From an uncultured Porphyromonadaceae bacterium (GTDB taxonomy: Bacteria > Bacteroidota > Bacteroidia > Bacteroidales > Muribaculaceae): 64,000 nucleotides of DNA. The stretch is taken from positions 27,115-91,114 of the forward strand of contig CALKRW010000031.1 of NCBI GenBank assembly GCA_937989585.1, read 5' to 3'. The translations under genes were made by a program, and so were the position numbers. This document shows, one piece after another, positions 43,943-51,404 of this stretch (positions within the stretch are counted from its first letter, which is position 1; every line of letters starts with the position of its first letter). Below the pieces are notes generated by a model. That model searched no databases and was not told where the DNA came from. It worked only from the letters and a program-made list of their open reading frames with translations.

Positions 43943-44732
43943 CTGTATATTTTTTTGAATTTCGAGATTCGTTAGTTGCGCGGCAGCGATTAAACCACCT
44001 GATGAAATGGGATGTAAAATCACTGAAGTTCTGGTGAAATTTGTTTGAATCTCCCAATATGAAATTTTCAAAGATTTCAAGTTGTTCCAGAACAGCAGAA
44101 ACATCTGTCAGTTTCAGCGTCATCGCCATTTGCTCTAATGCTATTTCTGAATTTTTCAATTTTTCAAAAAACTCAGCCTCGCGCTCAGGAGAAGGAGATT
44201 TATTTTTAATTTTATCTTCTTCTAAGATTATATTATTTGACCGGATTCCACTTTGGACTCCGCTTGTCATTTCGCCCAGCATCTGAGACTGGTCTTCGTT
44301 CTCCAAATCATCACTCGTTTGGTCTTGCGTTTCATACGTCATTTCATCACCCATGGGATTAAGCTTGCTACGTTTGATACCCTTGGCAAAATATCCGGCC
44401 GGGGGTGAGAATCTTTCGTAGCCGACAATCCTTATTATTGAAATGCCATTCTCTTTTCTGATTTCGATTCGCCCATCTTCTTCCATAAGGTCAAGGAAAG
44501 AGGTTATAGTGCGTTCATCCACATCCCATATTCGAGCCAGGTACGAAATGGTTGTGGCATATTCTCCGTAGTTAAGCCTAACCCGGATTCTGGTTCTCCC
44601 GACTGTTTGAAGGCATGGCCTCGGAGTTGCTTTCATTCTTAGAAAGCTCCACCAGTGATAGAGTTGCGGATCCTGCCAGAGCCAGTCCTCAACTTCATCA
44701 CGATATACGATTACGAATCCGGAGTTATACAT
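43821..44732 (-). CDS. Replication-initiator-like protein (DnaD/RepA-type)
   Basis: 303 aa. N-terminal winged-helix region (VYRDEVEDWLWQDPQLYHWW, LNYGEYATTISYLARIWD, ERTITSFLDLMEEDGRIEI), a variable acidic middle and a C-terminal helix with FSDFTSHFIRWFNRCRATN, the type of ending seen in Bacteroidales replication-linked HTH proteins. It overlaps the downstream DnaC-like start by 122 bp, and only 4 bp separate it from the small gene upstream. Interpreted as initiator working with the loaders; no origin located with certainty. Confidence 0.7.
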   Translation of the reverse strand: MYNSGFVIVYRDEVEDWLWQDPQLYHWWSFLRMKATPRPCLQTVGRTRIRVRLNYGEYATTISYLARIWDVDERTITSFLDLMEEDGRIEIRKENGISIIRIVGYERFSPPAGYFAKGIKRSKLNPMGDEMTYETQDQTSDDLENEDQSQMLGEMTSGVQSGIRSNNIILEEDKIKNKSPSPEREAEFFEKLKNSEIALEQMAMTLKLTDVSAVLEQLEIFENFILGDSNKFHQNFSDFTSHFIRWFNRCRATNESRNSKKYTDGTKEEKTSSPRRTASQRRGSEGSGRNPDDYDQPFPDFPG

Positions 44733-44736
44733 GTCC

Positions 44737-44931
44737 CTATTTATTTTTATTCTTGCTTCTTATGGCGTTGAGCACATCCTTTCCATAGACTTGCAGTTCA
44801 TCGTTGATGACCCTGATAGAGCATCTTTTGATTCTTACTATATGGAGGATGGCATCGGCTGTACGCTGTAACAGTCGAACTAATTCTTGTGGGCGGTACC
44901 ACTTGTCGGGATTTATGGGTAGATGTTTCAT
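44737..44931 (-). CDS. Small basic protein, possible winged-helix DNA-binding
   Basis: 64 aa: MKHLPINPDKWYRPQELVRL, then TADAILHIVRIKRCSIRVIN and YGKDVLNAIRSKNKNK. The pattern of a helix-turn-helix-like start and basic tail suggests DNA binding. Packed 4 bp from the gene after it and 6 bp from the gene before it, so it is probably real although short. Confidence 0.55.
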   Translation of the reverse strand: MKHLPINPDKWYRPQELVRLLQRTADAILHIVRIKRCSIRVINDELQVYGKDVLNAIRSKNKNK

Positions 44932-44937
44932 CGTGTC

Positions 44938-45414
44938 TTATCTGTTTGTATCCACTTCGGGAAAAAGGTGAGACATTGATGATTCAAGAAGAGCCGCTAT
45001 CCGTTTTTCAGCGTAAGCCCGTGGGCTTCGCCTCCCATAAATCCAGCTGATTACAGTTTTTCGTGGGGCATTTGTTTCTGTGCAGATGTCTTTTACAAAT
45101 TCTTCATATTCCAGGGATTTATTAGATAATCCCACATAAAGGGACACAAGCGAGCCCTCTGTTTGCCGATTTTCGGGAAACAATGCTTGCTCAGACACCT
45201 TTAGTTGTTTTGACAACAGCTTCTTGACTTCTCGGCCCGGATTGATGCCGGAACTGGTGGAACACAACACCATTTTTAATGTGTTGGGAGCCAGATTTGT
45301 CAGTTCTAACAAATAGTTGAAAAACTTTGTCCTTGGCGATGGCAATGCGGCAAGTTGCTTACTTAACTGGACGAGTGACTGATGAGCCTCGACATATTTG
45401 GCGTATCTCTTCAT
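44938..45414 (-). CDS. Hypothetical protein of the replication-like operon
   Basis: 158 aa, not recognised. Helix-rich with two HTH-like stretches (LTNLAPNTLKMVLCSTSSGI; TNAPRKTVISWIYGRRSPRA). The latter suggests it recognises DNA. Its ATG overlaps the stop of the small broken gene upstream in ATGA, so it belongs to that transcript. Confidence 0.6.
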   Translation of the reverse strand: MKRYAKYVEAHQSLVQLSKQLAALPSPRTKFFNYLLELTNLAPNTLKMVLCSTSSGINPGREVKKLLSKQLKVSEQALFPENRQTEGSLVSLYVGLSNKSLEYEEFVKDICTETNAPRKTVISWIYGRRSPRAYAEKRIAALLESSMSHLFPEVDTNR

Positions 45415-45646
45415 GGCTCATCAAATTTTATGAGTGTCACTGCGATCAACATCATAATAGCCAAAGCTATTTTTGTATCTTGAGAGCGCAACCCAAGGAG
45501 CCTGTTAGATACTCGCAGTGGAGTACCATCAACGGTTCCCGTCATTTTTGCCGGAAACGATAGCACTATCTGTGATATACCATATTCTTTAAGGCCATCT
45601 GCTCCATATTGGAACTTAGAGTCCCCAAGGTAAAAACATTCTTCAT
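45411..45646 (-). pseudogene. Small protein gene with a one-base deletion
   Basis: MKNVFTLGTLSSNMEQMALK begins at 45646, then the frame fails within AAAG (plus-strand T at 45588-45590). One base back, the frame is open and reads EYGISQIVLSFPAKMTGTVD, then a membrane-like LAIMMLIAVTLIKFDEP, ending in TGA that overlaps the next gene's ATG (ATGA). Adding one A restores a 78-aa protein. The overlap argues this was a working gene. Either frameshift mutation or base-calling error. Confidence 0.6.
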
Positions 45647-45662
45647 CTTTTTTATGTTGAGG

Positions 45663-45986
45663 TTATTTCTCTATATGGCTCTTAGGGTTATACACATCTA
45701 AGAAAGAGATAATTTCAGATTCCAGAAACATGGGAGTTCTACCGAACATATGTGTCGGCAGCCCCTTCTTCCTGTAAATATCAATCATCTTTTCTCCCTT
45801 TCCAATCAGTCTTGCAGCTTCCTGCTTTGTAAGGAAGGGTTCGCTCTTGCTGTTACTACCATAGTCAGCAGTCAGACCAATTTCACGAAGCCGTTCTGCA
45901 ACATACATGCTGCATAACTCTCGGACGTAACTTTCAAACGGTCCGGTTATCATCGGGGCGGCTGGGCTTAAAATTGATGTCTCCAT
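45663..45986 (-). CDS. Excisionase-like helix-turn-helix protein
   Basis: 107 aa. The C-terminal MerR/excisionase-type wing: EPFLTKQEAARLIGKGEKMI, then DIYRKKGLPTHMFGRTPMFL with the arginine-rich wing, and ESEIISFLDVYN. Bacteroidales elements use such proteins as recombination directionality factors or transcription regulators. A promoter box lies 29 bp upstream (46015-46022) and a long hairpin behind it may be its operator. No integrase is adjacent. Confidence 0.75.
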   Translation of the reverse strand: METSILSPAAPMITGPFESYVRELCSMYVAERLREIGLTADYGSNSKSEPFLTKQEAARLIGKGEKMIDIYRKKGLPTHMFGRTPMFLESEIISFLDVYNPKSHIEK

Positions 45987-46014
45987 GTGCGTCTGTATTT
46001 ATTATTTTCTGACG

Positions 46015-46022
46015 CAAAATTA
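46015..46022 (-). promoter_or_regulatory. Promoter of the excisionase-like gene
   Basis: Minus-strand TAATTTTG followed by C is an exact TAnnTTTG box with transcription predicted near 46005, about 20 nt before the ATG. The -33 region is only loosely conserved (T-rich TTTTACC). Confidence 0.6.
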
Positions 46023-46054
46023 TAATGAGACAACCCCTTGAATGGTAAAATACA

Positions 46055-46101
46055 GTAAAAGTCGGTTAAGCTAAACGAAGTTAACTTTAACCGACTTTTA
46101 C
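46055..46101. repeat. Perfect 15-bp inverted repeat (hairpin or operator)
   Basis: Left arm GTAAAAGTCGGTTAA (46055-46069), right arm TTAACCGACTTTTAC (46087-46101), 17-bp loop that itself contains short GTTAAC symmetry. Between the broken small gene ending at 46124 and the excisionase-like promoter, it could terminate leftward transcription (stem ends CTTTTAC then TGTATTTT) or bind the excisionase-like protein. Both are compatible. Confidence 0.65.
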
Positions 46102-46123
46102 CGATATATTATATCTTTGAATG

Positions 46124-46440
46124 TCAACTCTTTAATCCTAAAGTATACCGGATTTCATTCTTCTTTTCTTCTATAACTTTTTCAGGGCAACTACAATCAT
46201 CAAATGAAAGATATCTGCTCAGAGCAGGCTGCGATTTCGTTATACCCCAAAAAGCCTTCATCGCTGGAAAGTCCGGTGTTATGGAGAGTAGATTCATGTC
46301 TATAGCTGCTTTGAGATATAGCGCAAGATCTCCTTACCACCCTTACCGTTGACAAGAGAGGCGAGCGTATTGAATATCCTTTCCCTCTCTTTCGGAGTCG
46401 TTCCAATAATACATTCAAATAGCTTTTTCCCTACGTTCAT
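46124..46440 (-). pseudogene. Small protein gene with a one-base deletion
   Basis: From 46440: MNVGKKLFECIIGTTPKERE followed by RIFNTLASLVNG and KEILRYISK, then TAG. In the neighbouring frame the text continues without a gap as AAIDMNLLSITPDFPAMK and ends YTLGLKS at TGA. One extra A in the AAA (plus-strand T at 46310-46312) joins the two into a 105-aa protein. It overlaps the upstream 161-aa gene by 26 bp. Unrecognised family. Confidence 0.55.
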
Positions 46441-46900
46441 CACGGCAGTTTTCTTCCTTGTGTTCCTTGGATATTCGGCTCCTTTCCTCTATTGGCAGGA
46501 CAACAAGATTTGCATTAGCCTCTTTCATTACCGGCTCATATTCTGTGATAAGCCATGTCAGCCATAGAAATTCTATAACCAAGGCAATCTCTCTTAATCG
46601 AGATTCCTTACTGTCGCCCTCGGAAGAATGATTTATATATTCAGTCGGCAAAGACTCTGCCCATGCCATGAATATCTTCAGAGTTCGATGGACATTCACA
46701 ATAATTGAGGACGCTGCATAGCCGTTCATCTTATCTATGATCACCATCTCTTGAAATGCATCAATGCTGTCATTCAAAAAGACTTCAATAGATAATAATT
46801 GTTCTAATTTTATATCTTCCCAAGAAGATACATACGGGTCTATCCCCTGAAACTTTTGGCTCAGAGAACGATAAAAGGCGGGGATAGAGTGCGTCATCAT
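46415..46900 (-). CDS. Hypothetical protein at the head of a small operon
   Basis: 161 aa, not recognised. Soluble and helical, with a hydrophobic centre (REIALVIEFLWLTWLITEYE) and a basic C-terminus. An RteC-like role was considered but no clear signature is present. Head of a leftward mini-operon with the broken 105-aa gene. Confidence 0.5.
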   Translation of the reverse strand: MMTHSIPAFYRSLSQKFQGIDPYVSSWEDIKLEQLLSIEVFLNDSIDAFQEMVIIDKMNGYAASSIIVNVHRTLKIFMAWAESLPTEYINHSSEGDSKESRLREIALVIEFLWLTWLITEYEPVMKEANANLVVLPIEERSRISKEHKEENCRDERREKAI

Positions 46901-47068
46901 TTATATATTTGTTTATCTCAATTAACGAATAGATTCGCCGGTCTGTTCATGGAATGCTGAAACGAGTGCTGCTATTTGACTTTAGAAAGAGTGCCATCAA
47001 TCACCCATAGACTCTGCTTATACCCTGCATAATCATTGCCAATATGCTACAGAACATAGCTTTATATT
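46901..47068. other. Intergenic stretch, nothing recognised
   Basis: Between the leftward 161-aa gene and the rightward promoter at 47069-47098. AT-rich; presumably carries the promoter of the leftward gene, but no exact consensus is seen. Confidence 0.4.
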
Positions 47069-47098
47069 TTTGTACCTCAAATAAATTTTGTAATTTTG
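47069..47098 (+). promoter_or_regulatory. Consensus Bacteroidetes promoter
   Basis: TTTG (47069-47072), 18-bp spacer, TAATTTTG (47091-47098), followed by C. Both boxes match fully. Transcription would begin near 47105 and run right, into a region with no large gene and a strong terminator about 290 nt on. Confidence 0.75.
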
Positions 47099-47166
47099 CA
47101 TTGAGCGACTGAGGTCGCAAATACGAGACTTAATGTCTTGAAAATTACCACCTTATCGAGAAGATA

Positions 47167-47280
47167 ATGATTAGAAACTGCCGAGGTACAAACGATGGGA
47201 TATTATCCATTGATATTCAACAAGTTAAATTTGTCGTTCACTTCAATTTAACTTCTACTACCTACTATGTGCCTTTTTAA
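47167..47280 (+). CDS. Possible 37-aa ORF within the small transcript
   Basis: Short frame with a hydrophobic C-terminal half (VKFVVHFNLTSTTYYVPF). It lies wholly between the promoter and terminator, which is suggestive, but length alone would allow chance. Confidence 0.25.
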   Translation: MIRNCRGTNDGILSIDIQQVKFVVHFNLTSTTYYVPF

Positions 47281-47335
47281 TGGCATTTGCCTGACTGATA
47301 ATTTGGTGAAGAATTTGCATCGGCAAGTAGCCTTT

Positions 47336-47360
47336 TGGTGACAACTGGTGCCATCTGGTG
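47336..47360 (+). repeat. Three TGGTG boxes with a 10-bp period
   Basis: TGGTG occurs at 47336, 47346 and 47356, with different 5-bp spacers, that is, once per helical turn. A fourth TGGTG sits at 47304. Such phasing is typical for cooperative protein binding. It lies just before the terminator of the small transcript. Confidence 0.5.
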
Positions 47361-47370
47361 TAAAACATTG

Positions 47371-47398
47371 AAAAGTCGCTCGTTATCGGGCGGCTTTT
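47371..47398 (+). terminator. Strong intrinsic terminator
   Basis: Stem of 12 paired positions (AAAAGTCGCTCG with CGGGCGGCTTTT, two G-U pairs), loop TTAT, then further T and C. The T-run and A-run at the ends make it potentially bidirectional. Ends the small transcript and isolates it from the HTH gene. Confidence 0.8.
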
Positions 47399-47513
47399 TC
47401 TTGCTCATACCTCTTTATAACCGCTTTTCATCCCTTTTTACCTGTGTTTTTGTACCCGATTTGTAGCAAATAGGACAATCCCATCAATGCGTGCCGCAAG
47501 GTCGTGGACTTTT

Positions 47514-47577
47514 GAGACACCATGAGACACAGTGAGACGCGATGAGACACTCTCGGCGAAATAACTGGCGAAATAAC
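47514..47577 (+). repeat. Iteron-like direct repeats upstream of the HTH gene
   Basis: Four GAGACAC boxes (third reads GAGACGC) start at 47514, 47524, 47534 and 47544, exactly 10 bp apart; then GGCGAAATAAC occurs twice (47555-47565, 47567-47577), 12 bp apart. The array ends 16 bp before the HTH gene ATG. Possible operator of that protein, origin iterons, or accessory sites for integration/transfer. Too short and irregular for CRISPR. Confidence 0.7.
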
Positions 47578-47593
47578 CACCAATAAAGCGAAT

Positions 47594-48145
47594 ATGAGCA
47601 GTAATATTGAAATCATCAAAAAATGTAAATGGTGCGACAATGAATTTGTCGCACGAAAGACTACCACGGAATACTGTAGCCACAGATGTTCCGGACTCGC
47701 CTATAAGGAGAGGAAACGGCAAGCGAAACTCAGCGAGTACAAGGCTGTATATTCAGCACAGGTTGAGGGTAAGGTTGAAATCGAGAAACTTGAGTTCCTT
47801 TCCCCAACGCAGGTATGCCGATTGCTGGGTGTCAGTCGTGCGACCATCTACCGATACTTTGCCGACAACGCTATCACAACCGTGCAGTTCAAAGGCAAGA
47901 CACTGGTACGCCGACAAGACATTGACAAATTATTTGAGAAAGGTCATAAGTATTTCAAACGAGAAAAGCCGGCATGAGAACCTATCACCGAGTTCTATAC
48001 CTCGAAGGAGGTGCAAGAGAAATACGGCGTATCCAATTCGGGAATGTATAAGATTGCCGAGCGCGAGGGCTGGCCGAAAACTCAGAGCCGCGGCAAAACA
48101 TTGTGGAGTCGCAGCTATGTTGAGCTGCCATTCAATCTGGCGTGA
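47594..48145 (+). pseudogene. Two-domain helix-turn-helix protein with an in-frame TGA
   Basis: 184 codons. Starts with a zinc-ribbon-like CKWCDNEF and YCSHRCSG, then HTH_17 domain LSPTQVCRLLGVSRATIYRY with TLVRRQDIDKLF. TGA at 47975-47977 follows REKPA; the frame continues with a second HTH (EFYTSKEVQEKYGVSNSGMY, then KTQSRGKTLWSRSYVE) to TGA. Intact homologues in Bacteroides have both domains in one chain, so a CGA-to-TGA type change is likely. The first HTH could still work alone. The adjacent iteron array is a candidate target. Confidence 0.75.
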
Positions 48146-48497
48146 GATCTTTTATTGGATTTGGGGATATTCCAACCGATTATGTGGATGGTAAAACGAT
48201 GTCAAAAAGATGTATTGCCGTATATAAGGGAGTAATTATCCGCATAATGAAATATGCCTTGTTATTTGGAATAAAAGAAAATCTTACAGTTTGGGCGTTT
48301 GTTAAAACCATAAAATATTGACAACTAAGGAAATACAAATCCTAATGAAGTCAAAATCCAAGATTAGGCATAAAGATCTTATCCTAAAACAACTAGTTGA
48401 CTTCAAAAATGAGATCCGAGTTATGGGAGATGTCCACACTCGGCTATGTTATGATTTCGTTGATGCTATTAAATAGCCGTAAATAATATTAGTTGTC
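48146..48497 (+). other. Spacer with a possible 52-codon ORF and a 10-bp inverted repeat
   Basis: A frame from TTG 48318 (or ATG 48345) to TAG 48476 reads LTTKEIQILMKSKSKIRHKD then LILKQLVDFKNEIR and ends FVDAIK. TGACAACTAA (48319-48328) and its inverse TTAGTTGTCA (48490-48499) flank the interval and the latter touches the vsr start codon. Could be a small gene or the C-terminal remnant of a lost one such as a methyltransferase. Weak evidence. Confidence 0.3.
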
Positions 48498-48992
48498 ATG
48501 GCGGATATAATGACATCGGAGCAGCGGAGCAGCTGTATGGCGGCTATCAGGGGGAAGGATACGAAGCCGGAGATGATTGTGCGGAAGTATCTTTTCTATC
48601 GTGGTCTGCGGTTCCGTGTCCAGGTCAGAAAACTACCGGGTACCCCGGATATTGTTTTGCCGAAGTACAAGACCGTCATTTTCGTAAACGGATGTTTCTG
48701 GCATGGGCATGAGGGATGCAAGTATTACCGGTTGCCAAAGTCCAATGTTTAGTTTTGGAAAGAGAAAATTGAACGCAATATTGAACGCGATAGAGAATCA
48801 ATGAAGGCGTTATTTGATTTGGGATGGAAAGTTGTACGGGTATGGGAATGTGAACTGCGCAACAAGGCAAACCGCGAGGTCACACTCAATAAGATTTATA
48901 ATAGCATTACATCGGCTGATAGAATCGGTTATAGCTTTGAAGAGACCGAGGTGTCAATGGCGGCAGAACCAGAAGCTGACTATCCCAGATAA
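48498..48992 (+). pseudogene. vsr: Very short patch repair (Vsr) endonuclease with an in-frame TAG
   Basis: 165 codons, full family length. TSEQRSSCMAAIRGKDTKPE, FRVQVRKLPGTPDIVLPKYK (catalytic Asp), FVNGCFWHGHEGCKY (zinc-ligand His/Cys) are diagnostic. TAG at 48750-48752 follows PKSNV where the family has Glu (EFW); the frame continues FWKEKIERNIERDRESMKAL, then LGWKVVRVWECEL. Vsr nicks T:G mismatches left by deaminated 5-methylcytosine, so it normally accompanies a cytosine-C5 methyltransferase. None is visible here. One GAG-to-TAG change explains the break. Confidence 0.85.
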
Positions 48993-49075
48993 TATTTCAT
49001 TGCATGAAACGCAATTTCTTGAAATGTCCTTTCAATTTTATGGCATAGCATGACTGACTTCTCGGAAAAATTCGT

Positions 49076-49083
49076 TAACTTTG
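49076..49083 (+). promoter_or_regulatory. Promoter of the XRE-mcrBC operon
   Basis: TAACTTTG followed by CA matches TAnnTTTG; a weak TGAC/CTGAC lies at the -33 distance. Start of transcription near 49090, 18 nt before the XRE gene. Confidence 0.6.
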
Positions 49084-49107
49084 CATTAATGAACAGGACA
49101 AAACATC

Positions 49108-49311
49108 ATGGGCAAAGATATAAACCGAATCAAAGTCATGCTTGTAGAGAATAAGCGGACCAACAAATGGCTTGCCGAGCAACTCGGTAAAGACCCCGCC
49201 ACAGTCTCCAAATGGTGCACTAACACAATTCAACCGAGTCTCGACACCCTTCTCAGGATAGCCGAGCTCCTTGATGTGCAGATTCAAGAACTTGTAAGAA
49301 TGCCAAAATAA
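49108..49311 (+). CDS. XRE-type HTH regulator (restriction controller)
   Basis: 67 aa: VMLVENKRTNKWLAEQLGKD then PATVSKWCTNTIQPSLDTLL, an HTH_3 domain filling nearly the whole protein, as in C proteins of restriction systems. It is 8 bp upstream of mcrB-like, in one operon. Likely sets restriction expression; binding site not identified. Confidence 0.85.
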   Translation: MGKDINRIKVMLVENKRTNKWLAEQLGKDPATVSKWCTNTIQPSLDTLLRIAELLDVQIQELVRMPK

Positions 49312-49319
49312 TACATATC

Positions 49320-51404
49320 ATGAAAGGCGAAACTCTTTTCTTAAAAGTCGGTGATTCATCCGCCGATGGCAAAATTCATATCATTGATGAAGACCGTTTA
49401 TGCTTTCAAGTCAGAGGTACTAACGGAAGCATTCGTACAATCTCGAAAAATTTGCTCCGAGAATTTATCGATTATTTTAATCGACACCCTAATGCCACAT
49501 CCGCTGATGCCCGAAACGACCTTTCCGGCAAAACCGATATTGACAAATTTGAATACGGTTATAACGGGACTCTAACTAAACTTAGTGAACTCAATAAAGT
49601 TTTATCCCAGAGAAAAGGACAGTCGGCTGCGCCCAGCAAAAATATAATTACCAATTTACCATTACAACAGATATTCTTTGGGGCTCCCGGAACGGGTAAA
49701 TCTTTTGTGATAAATGAGGTTTGTGCCGATTATGAGAATTATCGCACAACATTCCATCCCGATACTGACTACGCGTCTTTCGTTGGCTCTTATAAGCCAA
49801 TTACAATTATGTCCAATGTCAGAGACATGACAGGTCATCCAGTAACAGAAGATAGTAAGGAAATCAAGGAAAGCCGCATAGTTTACCGCTACGTAATGCA
49901 AGCATTTCTTAAGGCTTATGTTGCCGCGTGGCGTGAGCAGCAGAACGATGAACCTAAGCCTGTATTCCTCATTGTCGAGTAAATCAATCGCGGTAACTGC
50001 GCCCAAATCTTCGGAGACATCTTCCAGTTGCTAGACCGCAACGCAGCCGGATTCTCCGACTATCCCATTATAGCCGACGATGATCTCGCTCAGGAACTTA
50101 AAGAGATGCTTGGCGAGTTCAGCATCGCAAAACACGATGCCATCAATGCGCTTTACAGTGGCGGCAAGGATGTTGTCGGTATGGTAAAGAAGGGCGAGGG
50201 GCTGCTTTTGCCGAACAATATGTATATCTGGGCGACAATGAACACAAGCGACCAGTCTCTCTTCCCCATTGACTCCGCTTTCAAACGTCGTTGGGACTGG
50301 AACTATATCAAAATCAAGGATGCCGGCGAGAACTTCAAAATCGTTTTCTCAAACAGGAATACATACGACTGGTGGAATTTAGTCTCTGCCATCAATGAGC
50401 GCATCGAAGGCGGCGAAATCCAGCAGGAAGATAAGAAACTCGGCTACTTCTTTGCAAAGGCAAAGAACAAAGTCATTTCCCCTAAAGTGTTTCTCTCAAA
50501 AGTTCTTTTCTACCTTTGCAATGATATATTCAAGGACTTCGGCCTTGATGAAGATTTCTTCAAAGACGAGAACGGGGAAACTATGTCGTTTGCCTCATAT
50601 TTCGACAATAATGGTCAGATCAATGAGAACCGCGTAGAGAGATTCGTCACTAATCTTGGCCTTGAACCTGAATTCACGGATTATACAGAAGAAGTAGATG
50701 AACTAACAGTCAATGGCAAGAAGATGCGGTATATCACTGATGCCGTATTTGAAATTCTTAGCGAAGCTGCAAAATCGAATACATCTGAGGCTATTGTCGA
50801 TGCAGTAGATGATATATTTGCTGACCGCGATGATGTCGTCAAATCAATTGATAATACTGAATCATACGAGAAGGAAAACCGCTGGAACAAGACACCAATT
50901 ATTGCTAACGACGGCACTGCATTTGTCGTAAGCAATCAATGGCATAAGAACGAAATTCAGCAAGTTAAAGAACTTGCTGAACACTTCAAAATCCCTTTTG
51001 ATTATGCCCTTGGAGAATCTGACAATGTGGATGACGCGTCAGAACAGAATGACGGTCGAGATTACACAAAGTATATGATTAACGGCCAAGGGCGATACTC
51101 CAAAAAGATGCTTGCCTATGAACTTGTCAAATTATATATAGAGCAGCATCCCGAAATGTCGGCTTTCGAGGTTGTTAAGGAATGGTCTTCTCTTGGCAAT
51201 ATTGTCAGTCATTTTGTAGAACTAAAAGAGGCATACGACAGCCGCAAAGGGACAGACAAGGCAAACCGCGTGGCTGTAGTAGAATGCAAAGGCGAACCCA
51301 TATACGTTTCAACCAACGGCTGGGGCGGCAAATCAAAGATTCAAGAGCTGATTGATGCCTTGCAATCCAAAGGCTGGAACATGTCAGTAAATGAAATAGT
51401 CTGA
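49320..51404 (+). pseudogene. mcrB: McrB-like AAA+ restriction subunit with an in-frame TAA
   Basis: 695-codon frame. N-terminal sensor region (~1-110), Walker A FFGAPGTGKSF (~120), Walker B PVFLIVE, then TAA at 49980-49982 followed directly by INRGNCAQIFGDIFQLLDR. Family members read DEINRGN at this place, so GAA has probably become TAA. Downstream, WATMNTSDQSLFPIDSAFKR carries the second hallmark. The C-terminal half beyond residue ~480 includes NKWHKNE-like repeats with DYTKYMINGQGRYSKKM, perhaps DNA-binding. The stop removes most of the motor, so restriction should be inactive if the stop is real. Confidence 0.88.

Larger units (their letters stand above)
47105..47398 (+). ncRNA. Candidate ~290-nt transcript between promoter and terminator
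   Basis: Bounded by the exact promoter upstream and a 12-bp-stem terminator. It may be a regulatory RNA or carry a tiny gene: a 37-codon frame (47167-47280) starts MIRNCRGTNDG and ends TTYYVPF. No Shine-Dalgarno is evident, and Bacteroidetes do not need one. The coordinates are predictions, not mapped ends. Confidence 0.4.

Noticed and set aside
46415..46900. RteC-type excision regulator
   Set aside because: Shorter than RteC and lacks recognisable conserved blocks; left as hypothetical.
47336..47577. CRISPR-like array
   Set aside because: Repeats are only 5-11 bp with 3-5 bp or no spacers, and no cas gene is present; iteron or operator function fits better.
47607..48194. 195-codon rightward ORF overlapping the HTH gene
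   Set aside because: Arg/Ser-rich shadow frame; the overlapping frame carries recognisable zinc-ribbon and HTH motifs on both sides of its single stop.
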